NCBI RefSeq assembly: GCF_023757625.1
Contig: NZ_JALGBZ010000003.1
Coordinates: 310,001 to 374,000, forward strand
Origin: Halomonas sp. S3-1-1
GTDB lineage: Bacteria > Pseudomonadota > Gammaproteobacteria > Pseudomonadales > Halomonadaceae
Direction of reading: 5' to 3'
DNA: 64,000 nt
Positions 18,218 through 28,542 of the stretch are shown piece after piece. The notes below the pieces were generated by a model that had not been told where the DNA came from, searched no databases, and worked only from the letters and a program-made list of their open reading frames with translations. The translations under genes and the position numbers were made by a program. Every line of letters starts with the position of its first letter. Within the stretch, counting starts at the first letter, position 1.

Positions 18218-18637
18218 TTACAAGGTGCGCTGAGCGTCGGCGTCGATGGTCTGCTCGCCGGTAGCACCGTTACGCGCCTGCAGCAGGTCCTTGGACAGCG
18301 TGGCGTCGTGGCTCTGCTTGACGCTGGTCGCGCTGGTGGCGTCCAGGTCGGCGTTGATGGTCTGCTCTCCGGTCGCGCCGTTGCGGGCGTGCAGCTGGTC
18401 AAGCGAGATCGCGTGGCTGGTGTTGGCGGTGTGAGAGTCGGCGCTGGTGATCGGCAAGCCCATACCGCTGTTCTTGGCGATTACCTGCTCGATGGATGCA
18501 TTGCGAGACTCGATCTGAGAAACGCTCGAGCTGTTCGGCTGATCGACGCTATTAAGCGTGGCGGAGCCGCGCTCGGCGAAGGCAGAACCGGAAACGAGGG
18601 CAAGGGCGATAGCGGCGGTGGCGGTCAGTTTTTTCAT
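18218..18637 (-). CDS. Small exported repeat protein of unknown function
   Basis: A 139-residue protein with a clear Sec signal peptide (MKKLTATAAIALALVSGSAFA, residues 1-21). The mature part has no Cys, Trp, Tyr or Phe. ARNGATGEQTI occurs twice at residues 84-94 and 121-131, and a degenerate third copy (SRNASIEQVIA) lies at 44-54, giving a period of about 37-40. The two close copies differ mostly at synonymous bases, which suggests selection on the protein. The N-x-A-x3-Q spacing faintly recalls curlin repeats, but the period and composition differ. Single gene between terminators. No function can be assigned. Confidence 0.75.
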   Translation of the reverse strand: MKKLTATAAIALALVSGSAFAERGSATLNSVDQPNSSSVSQIESRNASIEQVIAKNSGMGLPITSADSHTANTSHAISLDQLHARNGATGEQTINADLDATSATSVKQSHDATLSKDLLQARNGATGEQTIDADAQRTL

Positions 18638-18939
18638 GGTGGCGTACCTAATTAATCGATTTGAATGTTTTTTTAGGGCTTGTTGGGCGAGAGCGCCTCA
18701 AACCATGCAGGCATCTTAGTATCGAAAAATTAGTAAAAAAAGCGCTTAAAATTCGCTAGACCATTCGATTTGTTTAAATTTAAGTGCGACAAGTACTGTA
18801 CATTTGTTTGCTCAAGTAGAGTTATAGAGGTTATTTGATACTAAAAACATCGAACGCCGTCGATTTAGACCAAAGTCGTAGAAAAGAGAAGGGCGCCCGA
18901 AGGCGCCCTGTCATTGGGTGACAATCGCAAGGCAATAGG
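18638..18939. other. AT-rich intergenic region
   Basis: About 300 bases between the repeat protein gene and hemY. The part nearest the repeat gene (18700-18840) is strongly AT-rich and must hold its promoter; I see no clear sigma-70 pair. The far end carries the hem terminator. No ORF is supported. Confidence 0.6.
18890..18909 (-). terminator. Intrinsic terminator of the hem operon
   Basis: An eight-base-pair perfect stem (18890-18897 with 18902-18909), followed on the minus strand by a pyrimidine-rich TCTCTTTT. It lies 31 bases after the hemY stop. Confidence 0.8.
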
Positions 18940-20199
18940 TCAACGGCGTTTTTTTCCACCCTTTTGCGGGCCGTCGCTGTCGCTTGCATCGCTTGGCTGG
19001 GGCAGGGAGGGCAGTGACTGCGCCATCATTTCCACGCTTTGGCGGTAGTAGAGCTGGCTCTTGTTGTGCTCGCCAAGGCTTGCGTAAAGACGCGCAAGCT
19101 CGGCGCACACTTCGCCGCTCGGGCGCTGGCGCTGGCTGGCCTCGAAGTACTCCAGCGCCTTCTCCCATTGGCCGGTACGCAGCGACAGGCGCCCGCAGGC
19201 CAGCAGCAGTTCCGGGTCGTTGGGGCGCTCCTGCAGCCATTTTTCCGCGCGGGCGAGCTGGCGCGCCGCGTCGACGCCCAGAAGCCCGAAACGCTTGACC
19301 AGCCGCGCGTCCCAGTGGGTATCCAGCGACTGGCTCAAAAGCCGCTCGGCGATCGCCTCTTCATTCGCCTGCAGCAGCGCCTCGACGTAGAGCACGATCA
19401 GCTCGGTATTGCCGCGCAGATAGTCCGGCATGTCCGCCCATAGCCCGCGCACCCGCTCGATGTTGGCTGGGTTGGCGGCTTCGAACAGAATCAGCTCACG
19501 GTAAGCCTTGAACTCGAGCTGCTCGCGCTCCTGCTGGGTGATCAGCTTTTTGGCCACCAGCCGCGGGACCAGATGGCGAAGCCCCTCCCAGTCGCTGACG
19601 CTGAGATAGACCTGCTTCAACAGCTTCAGGACCTGCGGGTGGTTGGGCAGCTTCTGGTCGAGACGGTTGAGAATCGCCAGCGCCTCTTCCGGCTGCTGGC
19701 GATCGATCATCAGCTGCGCCTGCATCAGGCCTACCGCAGTATCGGCGCCGTCGGTGGAGAGCTGAGCCTGGTTCAGGTGCTCCTGGGAGCGCTCGTGGTG
19801 GCCCTGGTAGTGAGCCGCCAGCGCCGCCGACAGATAGTTGACCATCGGCGTGCTGGAGTCGTCCGCCGCGCCTGCCAGCGTGCGCTCGGCGCGCTTAAAG
19901 CGGCCTTCGGTCAGCGCGACCAGCCCGCGCACCGTGCGCTTCATGGCGCGGCGATTGCGCGCCCGGGCGTTCCAGGTGCGATAGCGGCCCACCGGGCGAA
20001 TGATGCCAGAAAGAAGGCGCAGCACGAAGTGCACCACGATGAAGGCGCCAAGCAGCAGCACCAGGCCGAACCAGAACGAGGTTTGAACCGAGGTATCGCC
20101 GACGCGAATCAGCCAGTAGCCCGGCACCGACATCATCAGGTGGCCGAACAGAGCGCCGACGGCGAGGCCGGCGACGATTAGCAGCAGCAGTTTTCTCAT
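18940..20199 (-). CDS. hemY: HemY-like heme biosynthesis membrane protein
   Basis: A 419-residue protein with two N-terminal membrane helices (about 1-25 and 40-65) and a TPR-rich cytoplasmic part (for example PELLLACGRLSLRTGQWEKALEYFEAS). This is the HemY_N/TPR protein found at the end of hemCDXY operons in gammaproteobacteria; it is not the Bacillus HemY oxidase. Its exact role is unsettled. The tail is highly basic (GPQKGGKKRR). It overlaps hemX by four bases. Confidence 0.9.
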   Translation of the reverse strand: MRKLLLLIVAGLAVGALFGHLMMSVPGYWLIRVGDTSVQTSFWFGLVLLLGAFIVVHFVLRLLSGIIRPVGRYRTWNARARNRRAMKRTVRGLVALTEGRFKRAERTLAGAADDSSTPMVNYLSAALAAHYQGHHERSQEHLNQAQLSTDGADTAVGLMQAQLMIDRQQPEEALAILNRLDQKLPNHPQVLKLLKQVYLSVSDWEGLRHLVPRLVAKKLITQQEREQLEFKAYRELILFEAANPANIERVRGLWADMPDYLRGNTELIVLYVEALLQANEEAIAERLLSQSLDTHWDARLVKRFGLLGVDAARQLARAEKWLQERPNDPELLLACGRLSLRTGQWEKALEYFEASQRQRPSGEVCAELARLYASLGEHNKSQLYYRQSVEMMAQSLPSLPQPSDASDSDGPQKGGKKRR

Positions 20200-21635
20200 T
20201 CGTCACCTCCGCCCTGGCGACGCGCCTGGAAGCGATTGTCGATGAAGTCGGCCATGGCCTGCTGCGAACCGCTGATATCCGGAAGCTCCGGCTCGACCTG
20301 GTTTTGTTTGATCTCTTCCAGGCGCGCGATCACGCTCTGCGTCTCGTCGCGCTCGGTGTCGTAGTAGCGGTTGAGCAGATCCAGCGCCTTGTCGAGGCTC
20401 GCCTCGAATAGCGGCTGCTCTTCTCTAAGCAGAGCGAGCTGGGCCTGTTCGAGAATCAGGCGCAGGCTCTGGCGCAGGTAGGACTCCTGCTCCGGGGTTA
20501 TCAACGCCTCCAGCGCCTCATCGTGATGGCGCACCACGACCAGATCACGCAGCTCGGCGCCGAATTTCGCCAGCTGGCGCTCGAAGGAGCCGCTCGGCGG
20601 CTGCTCCATGCCTTCGCTGATTGCCCGCTCTTCGATCTCTTGTGACAGGCGAAGCCCCGCAATCTGCTCCTGCTGAGCGTTCAGCGCCAGGTAGATGCCG
20701 GTGCGGTCGACCCGGGGAACGGCGTCAAGGGCAGCAAGCTCATTGGCGATTTCGCGGCGAATCGGCGTCAGCGCCGGGTTATCGGCATCGACCAGGCGGG
20801 CGTCGGCGGTGCGCAAAAGGGCAGAAGCGCCTTCGACGTCGCCTTCGAGCTGCAGGCGCTGGTTGGCCAAGCGCAGAAGATAGGCGGCTTCGGCGTGGAG
20901 CCAGTCGCGCTCGTCAGTGTCCTGGGCTTGGGAGAGCTGATCGAGCACGTCAGACACGGTCTCGTCGATGCGCGACTGAACGCTTTCGAGCTCGCCTCGC
21001 AGCTCGCTTACGGTGCTGTCGAGCGTCTCGTTACGCTCGGTCTCGCCGCTTTCGATGCGCGACTGAAGGTCGTCGAGATTTTGCTGAGTAGCGCTCGACT
21101 GGGTCTGCTGGGCGAGCTCATCGATGCGCGCCTGCTGGGCGTCCGTGCGCTGCCAAAGCTGCCAAGCGATCACGCCGAGTATCAGGGCGACGATCACGAC
21201 CAGCACGATCGCCACTGCACCGCCCTTGCCACCGCCGGAAGAGGGCGGGGGCGTGTTTGGAGCGGGCGTTTTGGGCGGCGGCGTCGTGGCGCTGGGCTTA
21301 CTACTGGAGGTAGCGGGCTTGTTTGATGCGCTGGCGGCGGACGCTTTGTTCGGGCTGGTACTTGCGCTATCAGCGCTGGCGTTAGCACCGGCGTCAGTAC
21401 GGGCATTCGTATCAGCGCCGGTTTTGGCCGGCTGGCTATTATTGCCGCCCTTGTTGCGTCGGCGCGAGCGGCTGTTCTTCGCCGCGTACGCCTCGGCGTT
21501 TTTATCCGCCGCTGGGGTCGAAGGCGAAACGCTCGATGTCGCATCGCTCGGGGGCGTGTCGCTTGCTACCTGGCGGGAGGCGGCATCATCAGACGTCTTG
21601 TTGTCGCCCTGTTGATCAAATGGTTGTTTGCTCAT
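20196..21635 (-). CDS. hemX: HemX-like membrane protein
   Basis: A 479-residue protein. Residues 1-140 are a low-complexity Ser/Ala/Thr/Pro/Lys-rich cytoplasmic region. A single membrane helix (GGAVAIVLVVIVALILGVIAW, about 144-164) follows, then a coiled coil (about 165-235, many Gln/Glu/Ser heptads) and the conserved HemX domain. Databases often label it uroporphyrinogen-III methyltransferase, but it lacks that catalytic domain. It lies between hemD and hemY. The long disordered N-terminus is more extensive than in E. coli HemX. Confidence 0.9.
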   Translation of the reverse strand: MSKQPFDQQGDNKTSDDAASRQVASDTPPSDATSSVSPSTPAADKNAEAYAAKNSRSRRRNKGGNNSQPAKTGADTNARTDAGANASADSASTSPNKASAASASNKPATSSSKPSATTPPPKTPAPNTPPPSSGGGKGGAVAIVLVVIVALILGVIAWQLWQRTDAQQARIDELAQQTQSSATQQNLDDLQSRIESGETERNETLDSTVSELRGELESVQSRIDETVSDVLDQLSQAQDTDERDWLHAEAAYLLRLANQRLQLEGDVEGASALLRTADARLVDADNPALTPIRREIANELAALDAVPRVDRTGIYLALNAQQEQIAGLRLSQEIEERAISEGMEQPPSGSFERQLAKFGAELRDLVVVRHHDEALEALITPEQESYLRQSLRLILEQAQLALLREEQPLFEASLDKALDLLNRYYDTERDETQSVIARLEEIKQNQVEPELPDISGSQQAMADFIDNRFQARRQGGGDE

Positions 21636-21660
21636 CTGTCGTTAGCCCTTGTTAAGTTCT

Positions 21661-22455
21661 TTAATCGACATCGGCATCTCCGGGGGAGCTGAGCGCGTTC
21701 AACGCCGCTGCCAGCGCGGCCGTCGATGCGCCTGACGCCACCTTGAGGTCGCAAAAACCCAGCGTGCCGGCCAAGGCGGCCAAACGGCGGCTGGAAACGA
21801 TTAGGGGTTGTTTCAACGCTGCTTGATGGCACCAGTTTGACAGATATTCAAGCAGTTCGCCGCTGGTCACGATCAATGCATGAAAACTGCCCTCGGCCAG
21901 ACGCCGCTGCAACTCTGGACCGGGCGCGCGATAAACGCGTCGATAGGTCGCCACGCGGGTCACGGCGGCGCCGCGCGCGGTGAGTGTCTCGGCTAAAAGC
22001 GTTCGCCCACCTTCACCGGCCACTAACAGCACGCGCTGATGCGCAAGGCCTGAAAGCGAATCAAGCGTCAATAGCGCTTCGCTGGTGTCCTCGCCGGCGC
22101 TTATCGGGGGGCGCTCTACGCGGACGTCGAGCGCGCCTTCGAGCGCGCCTGCAGTGCCCGCGCCCGGCGCGTAGAACTCGATCCCCACCGGCAGCTGCGG
22201 CCAGTAGCGGTCGACCGCCTCGATCAGTTGCAAAGCGGCGAAGGGGCTCGTGACCACGATTTTATGAAAGCGGTCGAGATCGAGCCAGATGCTTCTAAGC
22301 GCGGCGTCCTCCTCGAGCGTCTCCAGCGCCATGACCTCGAGCGGCTCGACCCAGGCGCCGTCGGCGGCCAGCGCCGAGGCCAGGGCCTCGCCACGCTCGC
22401 CGGGGCGGCCGATCAACACCGGCGCGGCCATTGGTGGGGTCGTGGTCGCCTTCAT
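21661..22455 (-). CDS. hemD: Uroporphyrinogen-III synthase
   Basis: A 264-residue HemD-family protein. It closes hydroxymethylbilane with inversion of ring D to give uroporphyrinogen III. The two-lobed alpha/beta layout is visible: VLIGRPGERGEALASAL at the start, VVTSPFAALQLIEAV, LLVAGEGGRTLLAETL and the C-terminal SGELLEYL. Sequence conservation is low, as usual for HemD, so the call rests on motifs plus position directly after hemC (13 bases). Confidence 0.9.
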   Translation of the reverse strand: MKATTTPPMAAPVLIGRPGERGEALASALAADGAWVEPLEVMALETLEEDAALRSIWLDLDRFHKIVVTSPFAALQLIEAVDRYWPQLPVGIEFYAPGAGTAGALEGALDVRVERPPISAGEDTSEALLTLDSLSGLAHQRVLLVAGEGGRTLLAETLTARGAAVTRVATYRRVYRAPGPELQRRLAEGSFHALIVTSGELLEYLSNWCHQAALKQPLIVSSRRLAALAGTLGFCDLKVASGASTAALAAALNALSSPGDADVD

Positions 22456-22468
22456 GGACAGCGCGTGT

Positions 22469-23413
22469 TCATACGTTGTCGCCGTACACCTCGGCGAGAA
22501 TATCGCCGGCGCCCTGATCGAGCAGGTCTTCGGCCACGCGAATGCCCAGCGCTTCGGGTTCGTGGATCGAGCCGCGGCCCTCTGCGCGCAGCACCTCGGT
22601 CCCTTCCGGGTTACCCACCAACCCGCGCAGCCAGATGGTTTCGTTGGCCTTGTCGAGTACTGCGTGGCCGGCGATCGGAACCTGGCAGCCGCCCTCCAGG
22701 CGGGTGTTCATGGCGCGTTCGGCGCGCACGCGGGTGGCGGTGTCGTTGTCATCGAGCGGGGCGAGCAGCGCGATCAGCTCCGGGTCGTGCAGCCGGCACT
22801 CGATGCCAAGCGCGCCCTGACCGCAAGCGGGCAGGCAGATCTCCGGCGGCAGCTCCTGGGCGATGCGCGCGGCAAGCCCCAGCCGCTTGAGCCCGGAGGT
22901 CGCGAGTATAATGGCGTCGAACTCGTCGTCGTCGAGCTTTGCCAGGCGCGTTTGAACGTTGCCGCGCAGGTTCAGAATCTCGAGATCCGGGCGCGCCTCG
23001 CGCAGTTGCAGGCCCCGGCGCAGGCTCGCGGTGCCGATACGCGCGCCTTCCGGCAACTCATCGACGCTTTGAAAACGGTTGGAGACGAAGGCGTCGGTAG
23101 GCTCGGCGCCTTCCAGAATGACGGAAAGCCCGAGGCCTTCGGGAAAGTGCATTGGCACGTCTTTCATCGAGTGCACGGCGATATCGGCGCGGCCGTCGAG
23201 CATTGCCTCCTCGAGTTCCTTGACGAACAATCCCTTGCCGCCGATTTTGGAAAGCGGGGTATCGATGATCTTGTCGCCTTTGGTGGACAGGGCGACCAGC
23301 TCGACTTCCAGGCCGCTGTGCGCTGCCATTAGGCGCTCGCGGACGTGCTCTGCTTGCCACAACGCCAGCTGGCTTTTGCGCGTGGCAATGCGTAATTTGG
23401 TGATGGATGACAC
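22469..23413 (-). CDS. hemC: Porphobilinogen deaminase (hydroxymethylbilane synthase)
   Basis: A 314-residue enzyme that polymerises four porphobilinogen units. Signatures are [16 protein letters not shown] at the N-terminus, [24 protein letters not shown] and GTASLRR; the dipyrromethane cofactor cysteine lies in LEGGCQVPI. The start is a GTG with AGGGAG upstream. It is the first gene of hemCDXY, divergent from the c-di-GMP enzyme gene across about 145 bases. Confidence 0.95.
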   Translation of the reverse strand: MSSITKLRIATRKSQLALWQAEHVRERLMAAHSGLEVELVALSTKGDKIIDTPLSKIGGKGLFVKELEEAMLDGRADIAVHSMKDVPMHFPEGLGLSVILEGAEPTDAFVSNRFQSVDELPEGARIGTASLRRGLQLREARPDLEILNLRGNVQTRLAKLDDDEFDAIILATSGLKRLGLAARIAQELPPEICLPACGQGALGIECRLHDPELIALLAPLDDNDTATRVRAERAMNTRLEGGCQVPIAGHAVLDKANETIWLRGLVGNPEGTEVLRAEGRGSIHEPEALGIRVAEDLLDQGAGDILAEVYGDNV

Positions 23414-23559
23414 GTTATTCTCCCTTTGCCGCAGACACGGCGTGTCGAACTATGATAAATCTCATCATAAAGCACGCGCTTACGCAGTAAAAACGCTTGC
23501 GCCGTAAAATCGATCACTCTTGATTGGCCGACGCTAAATTCTATTGTTACGTGCAGGTA

Positions 23560-25641
23560 ATGCCCATGTCCTCTGCCGATCAACAAGGTGAGCTGGATCA
23601 ATTTTTTCTGCTCTCGCAGGATATGCTTTGTTGCATCGATTTCCGAGGGACACTGCTCAATGTTAACCCGGCCTTCGAGCATCTGCTGGGCCGCCGCGCC
23701 GAAGAGGTGATTGGCCGCCCGTGCGGGGTGATCGTCGAGCCCGACGACCATCCCGTTATAGAGAGCGCGCTTGCGCGCATACACCGGGGCGAGCAGATCG
23801 ACCCCTTTGACGTGCGCGCCAAAAGTCAGACCAACGCGCTCACTTGGCTGGAGGTGAGCGCCTTCGCCGACGGCGAAGTGATCTACGTGATCGCCCGCGA
23901 TATCACCGAGCGCAAGACCTCCGAGCAGAAGCTGATGCTATTGGAGCGCAGCGTAGAGTCGAGTACCAATGGTGTCGTCATCGTCGATGCGCTAGCTGAC
24001 GATTTGCCCATGGTGTACGTCAACAAGGCCTTCGAGACCATCACCGGCTACGCCCGCAATGACGCGCTGGGGCTCAATTGCCGCATTCTACAGGGCGACG
24101 AAACCGACGACTCGACCGTCAAGCAACTGCGCCGAGGCATACGCGAACAGCGCGATGTGCACGTGATGCTGCGCAACTATCGTCAGGATGGAACGTCCTT
24201 TTGGAACGATTTGTACGTCTCGCCGGTGCGCGACGAGCAAGGGCGAGTCACTCATTTCATTGGCGTGCAAAACGACGTTACCGCCCAGCGCGAGTACCAA
24301 GCGCAGCTCAGGCATAACGCCAACCACGATGCCCTGACCGGCTTGCCCAATCGCCAGCTCTTGAACCAACGCTTGTCCCAGGGGGGAGTTTTGGCCAAGC
24401 GCTATCGTCGCCACGTGGCGGTGCTGTTCATCGACCTGGACGACTTCAAGCCAATCAACGATTCGCTGGGTCACGACGTTGGCGATTTTATCCTGATCAG
24501 CGTTGCCCGGCGCCTCGAGGAGGAGCTACGACCCTGGGATACCGTGGCGCGTATTGGCGGTGACGAGTTCATCGTGCTGCTGCCGGATTTGGCGATGGAG
24601 CAGGATGTGATCCAGGTGGTGGAGCGTTTGCTCAAGCGGATTGCCGAGCCCTACTGGTATCAAGACAAGGCGCTTCACATCACCGCCAGTATCGGTATAG
24701 GCACTGACAACGGCAGTATGGCCAAGACCCAAGCGCTGGTGCAGCAGGCGGATCTGGCCATGTACAAGGCCAAGCGTCGCGGACGCAATACCTACCAATG
24801 GTACACCGAAGAGCTCAACCATCGGGTGAGCGAGCGGGTGAGCCTGCGCCACGCGCTGCAAACGGCCATCGAACAGGAACAGTTCGAGCTTCATTATCAG
24901 CCGCAGATCGACGGTGCGAGCGGCGAGGTGGTTGGAGTCGAGGCGCTCATTCGCTGGCACCACCCAGAGTGCGGCCCGGTCTCGCCGGCGGATTTCATCG
25001 GCATGTCGGAAGAGACCGGCCAGATCATCCCCATCAGCGAGTGGGTGCTGAGCCAGGCGTGTCGCGATGCGGTGCGCATCAACGACGGCGCCCAGCGCCC
25101 GATCGTCATGGCGGTCAATATTTCGCCCACCCAGTTTCAGCGCCCGGGCTTTGTCGCCTCGATCGAGCGCGTGCTTAAGCACAGTGGGCTGGCCCCGGCG
25201 CTTTTGGAGATCGAGATCACTGAAGGCGTGCTGATGGAGAGTCTGGAGAGCGCCATCGAGGCGCTCAAGAAGCTGAGCGCTTTAGGAGTGAATATCGCAC
25301 TGGACGATTTCGGCACCGGCTTTTCCAGCTTGAGCTACCTAAAGCGCCTGCCGATCAACCGGCTCAAGATCGACCGCTCGTTCATTCGCGACGTCACCCA
25401 CGACGAGCACGATGCGGCGATCGTGGAAGGGGTGATCACCATGTCCTTGAAGCTGGGGCTCGAGGTGCTGGTCGAAGGCGTCGAAACCGCCGAGCAGTTT
25501 CGCTATCTGCACCAGCGTCACTCCACCTTCATGCAGGGCTACTACTTCGCTATGCCCATGCCGCTTGCCGAGCTTGGCGACTATCTGGCGGGGTTTAACT
25601 GGTCAAAGGCGCTTCAAGAGGCGGGCGTCGATTCGCCCTGA
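23560..25641 (+). CDS. PAS-PAS-GGDEF-EAL cyclic di-GMP enzyme
   Basis: A 693-residue cytoplasmic signalling protein. Two PAS domains lie at about 12-125 and 130-250 (the second with GLNCRILQGDETD, a LOV/PAS-like segment). A GGDEF domain follows with the intact motif GGDEF and an RxxD inhibitory site (RPWD) five residues before it. The EAL domain keeps EALIRW, LEIEITEG, DDFGTGFSSL and VEGVET. Both halves therefore look catalytically competent. I chose the ATG at 23560; the frame also extends to a TTG at 23524. The PAS input ligand is unknown. Confidence 0.93.
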   Translation: MPMSSADQQGELDQFFLLSQDMLCCIDFRGTLLNVNPAFEHLLGRRAEEVIGRPCGVIVEPDDHPVIESALARIHRGEQIDPFDVRAKSQTNALTWLEVSAFADGEVIYVIARDITERKTSEQKLMLLERSVESSTNGVVIVDALADDLPMVYVNKAFETITGYARNDALGLNCRILQGDETDDSTVKQLRRGIREQRDVHVMLRNYRQDGTSFWNDLYVSPVRDEQGRVTHFIGVQNDVTAQREYQAQLRHNANHDALTGLPNRQLLNQRLSQGGVLAKRYRRHVAVLFIDLDDFKPINDSLGHDVGDFILISVARRLEEELRPWDTVARIGGDEFIVLLPDLAMEQDVIQVVERLLKRIAEPYWYQDKALHITASIGIGTDNGSMAKTQALVQQADLAMYKAKRRGRNTYQWYTEELNHRVSERVSLRHALQTAIEQEQFELHYQPQIDGASGEVVGVEALIRWHHPECGPVSPADFIGMSEETGQIIPISEWVLSQACRDAVRINDGAQRPIVMAVNISPTQFQRPGFVASIERVLKHSGLAPALLEIEITEGVLMESLESAIEALKKLSALGVNIALDDFGTGFSSLSYLKRLPINRLKIDRSFIRDVTHDEHDAAIVEGVITMSLKLGLEVLVEGVETAEQFRYLHQRHSTFMQGYYFAMPMPLAELGDYLAGFNWSKALQEAGVDSP

Positions 25642-25757
25642 GCGGGCGCGCAAAACCGCGTGCCGCGAACCGGGTCGACTCTGGTACACTCTGGGTCAAC
25701 GATTCCCTTATGTTGTCACCCTTGTTGCCACCTTCGTTTTGTCAGTAGGAATTCTTG

Positions 25758-27161
25758 ATGAGCCAAGCTACGAATCAGTCCTGGGGCGGACGCTTTAGCG
25801 AGCCCACCGACGCCTTTGTTGCCCGCTTTACCGCCTCCGTGAGCTTCGATCAGCGCCTGGCCGCTCAGGACATCCAGGGCTCGATCGCCCACGCCACGAT
25901 GCTGGCACGCGTCGGCGTGCTGAGCGATGAGGAGCGCGACGCCATCATCGACGGCCTGACCGAAATTCAGGGCGAGATCACACGCGGCGAATTCGAGTGG
26001 TCGGTACCGCTTGAAGACGTGCACATGAACATCGAAGCGCGGCTGACGCAAAAGATCGGCATCACCGGCAAGAAGCTGCACACCGGACGCTCGCGCAACG
26101 ACCAGGTCGCCACCGATATTCGGCTTTTCATGCGCGATGCCATCGACTCGATCGACGCGGAGCTAACGCGGCTGCGTGAAGGCATGATTGGCCTCGCCGA
26201 GCGCGAAGCGGACACCATCATGCCGGGCTTCACCCACCTGCAGACCGCCCAGCCGGTCACCTTTGGCCACCACCTGTTGGCTTGGCAGGAGATGCTCGCC
26301 CGTGACCACGAGCGCCTTTTTGATACCCGTAAGCGCGTCAACGTCATGCCCTTGGGCGCAGCGGCGCTGGCCGGCACCACCTATCCGATCGACCGCCACG
26401 TTACCGCGGAGCTGCTGGGCTTTTCCCGCCCGGCGGAGAACTCGCTGGACGCGGTCTCGGATCGCGATTTCGCCATCGAATTTGCAAGCTTCGCCAGCAT
26501 TTTGTTGATGCACCTGTCGCGCATGAGCGAGGAGTTGGTGCTCTGGACCAGCGCCCAGTTCGACTTCATCGACTTGCCGGATCGTTTCTGCACCGGCTCG
26601 TCGATCATGCCGCAGAAGAAGAACCCGGACGTGCCGGAGCTCGTGCGCGGCAAGACCGGCCGCGTGTACGGTCATCTGATGAGCCTGCTCACGCTGATGA
26701 AATCGCAGCCGCTGGCCTACAACAAGGACAACCAGGAGGACAAGGAGCCCTTGTTCGACACCGTCGATACGGTGCTGGATTGCCTCAAGGCCTTCGCCGA
26801 CATGGTGCCCGCCATCGAGCCGAAAAAAGAGAGCATGTTCGAGGCGGCGCGGCGCGGTTTCTCCACGGCGACGGATCTGGCGGATTATCTGGTGCGCAAG
26901 GGCGTGGCCTTCCGCGACGCTCACGAGATCGTCGGCCAGTCGGTGGCCTTTGGCCTGAAGGAGAAAAAGGATCTCTCCGAGATGACCCTTGAAGAGCTCC
27001 AGCAGTTTTCCGACACCATCGAGGCGGACGTTTTTGACGTGCTGACACTCGAAGGGTCAGTGGCTGCGCGCAACCATATCGGCGGCACCGCGCCGGATCA
27101 GGTCCGTGCCGCGGCCAGCCGCGCGCTCGAGGCGCTCAAGGCGCACCGGGAGGCGCAATGA
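25758..27161 (+). CDS. argH: Argininosuccinate lyase
   Basis: A 467-residue enzyme that splits argininosuccinate into arginine and fumarate, the last step of arginine synthesis. The fumarase-superfamily signature [12 protein letters not shown] is intact, with [22 protein letters not shown] and the N-terminal [13 protein letters not shown] start with AGTAGGAA upstream; an in-frame TTG lies one codon before it. It overlaps lptM by four bases, so arginine synthesis is coupled here to the lysine/peptidoglycan genes. Confidence 0.96.
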   Translation: MSQATNQSWGGRFSEPTDAFVARFTASVSFDQRLAAQDIQGSIAHATMLARVGVLSDEERDAIIDGLTEIQGEITRGEFEWSVPLEDVHMNIEARLTQKIGITGKKLHTGRSRNDQVATDIRLFMRDAIDSIDAELTRLREGMIGLAEREADTIMPGFTHLQTAQPVTFGHHLLAWQEMLARDHERLFDTRKRVNVMPLGAAALAGTTYPIDRHVTAELLGFSRPAENSLDAVSDRDFAIEFASFASILLMHLSRMSEELVLWTSAQFDFIDLPDRFCTGSSIMPQKKNPDVPELVRGKTGRVYGHLMSLLTLMKSQPLAYNKDNQEDKEPLFDTVDTVLDCLKAFADMVPAIEPKKESMFEAARRGFSTATDLADYLVRKGVAFRDAHEIVGQSVAFGLKEKKDLSEMTLEELQQFSDTIEADVFDVLTLEGSVAARNHIGGTAPDQVRAAASRALEALKAHREAQ

Positions 27162-27271
27162 AGGCGCTCGCCCTGATCGCGCTCGTTACACTCCTGCTCG
27201 CCGGCTGCGGCCAGAAGGGCCCGCTCTACCTGCCGGATGACAACGCACCAATCGCCGCCGAGGAGTCCTGA
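27158..27271 (+). CDS. lptM: LptM (YifL)-type small lipoprotein
   Basis: A 37-residue lipoprotein precursor. The hydrophobic stretch [17 protein letters not shown] is a lipobox signal with the lipidated cysteine at residue 17, followed by the family hallmark GQKGPLYLP. In E. coli LptM assists assembly of the LptD lipopolysaccharide translocon. It fits between argH (ATGA overlap) and lysA (TGATG overlap), as in Pseudomonas lppL-lysA-dapF. Confidence 0.92.
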   Translation: MKALALIALVTLLLAGCGQKGPLYLPDDNAPIAAEES

Positions 27272-28542
27272 TGGATCACTTCAACTACCAGGACGGCGTG
27301 CTGTTCGCCGAAGAGGTGCCGCTCACGCGCATTGCCGACGACATCGGTACGCCCTGCTACGTCTACTCGAAGGCCACGTTCGAGCGCCACTTTCGCGCCT
27401 ATACCGAGGCGCTTGGCGGCCACCCGCACCTGATCTGCTACGCGGTGAAGGCCAACTCGAACCTGGCGGTGCTGGGGCTTCTGGCACGCCTTGGCGCGGG
27501 CTTCGATATCGTCTCCGTGGGCGAGCTCGAGCGCGTACTCAAAGCCGGCGGCGACCCGAAGAAGGTCGTCTTTTCCGGCGTGGCCAAGCGCGGCGACGAG
27601 ATGGCGCGAGCGCTCGAGGTCGGCATCAAGTGCTTCAACGTCGAGTCAGCGCCGGAGCTTGAGCGCCTGAACGCCGTGGCCGGTGAGCTCGGCGTCATCG
27701 CGCCGGTGTCGCTTCGCGTCAATCCGGACGTGGATGCGGGCACGCACCCCTATATCTCCACCGGGCTCAAGGACAACAAGTTCGGCATCGCCATCGACGA
27801 TGCGCTCGAAGTCTACACGCTCGCCCGCGATTTACCGCATCTCGCCATCAAGGGGCTCGATTGCCACATCGGCTCGCAGCTGACCGAGACGGCGCCGTTT
27901 CTCGATGCCCTCGAGCGGCTGCTGCTGCTCATGGAGCGGCTTCGCGAGCGCGGCATCGAAATCGAGCACCTGGATCTCGGCGGCGGGCTTGGCGTGCCGT
28001 ATCGCGATGAGACCCCGCCGCAGCCTTTTGACTACGCAAGCCAACTGCTGGCGCGGCTGTCGCGCTGGGAAGGCGGCGAGACACTCACGCTTCTGTTCGA
28101 GCCCGGCCGCTCCATCGCCGCCAATGCCGGCGTCATGCTCACCCGGGTCGAGTTTTTGAAACCCGGCGAGACGAAGAACTTCGCCATCGTCGACGCGGCC
28201 ATGAACGACCTGATCCGCCCGGCGCTCTACCAGGCCTGGCAGGCGATCGTGCGTGTCGATACCCGTGAAAGCCGTGACACTGCCACGTTCGACGTGGTCG
28301 GCCCGGTGTGCGAAACCGGCGATTTTCTCGGCAAGGATCGCGAACTTGCCATCGCCGCAGGCGATCTGATGGCGGTGCGCTCGGCGGGCGCCTACGGCTA
28401 CGTGATGGCCTCGAACTACAACAGCCGCCCGCGCCCGGCCGAGGTGATGGTCGACGGCGACCGCGTGCACGTGGTGCGCGCCCGGGAAACGCTGGAAAAC
28501 CTGTGGGCCGGCGAGACGCTCTTGCCAAACGAGGCGACTTGA
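27271..28542 (+). CDS. lysA: Diaminopimelate decarboxylase
   Basis: A 423-residue PLP enzyme of the alanine-racemase-like fold. It converts meso-diaminopimelate to lysine. The PLP lysine lies in [13 protein letters not shown]; other signatures are [26 protein letters not shown] and the C-terminal [34 protein letters not shown]. Start and stop overlap both neighbours by one base. Confidence 0.96.
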   Translation: MDHFNYQDGVLFAEEVPLTRIADDIGTPCYVYSKATFERHFRAYTEALGGHPHLICYAVKANSNLAVLGLLARLGAGFDIVSVGELERVLKAGGDPKKVVFSGVAKRGDEMARALEVGIKCFNVESAPELERLNAVAGELGVIAPVSLRVNPDVDAGTHPYISTGLKDNKFGIAIDDALEVYTLARDLPHLAIKGLDCHIGSQLTETAPFLDALERLLLLMERLRERGIEIEHLDLGGGLGVPYRDETPPQPFDYASQLLARLSRWEGGETLTLLFEPGRSIAANAGVMLTRVEFLKPGETKNFAIVDAAMNDLIRPALYQAWQAIVRVDTRESRDTATFDVVGPVCETGDFLGKDRELAIAAGDLMAVRSAGAYGYVMASNYNSRPRPAEVMVDGDRVHVVRARETLENLWAGETLLPNEAT

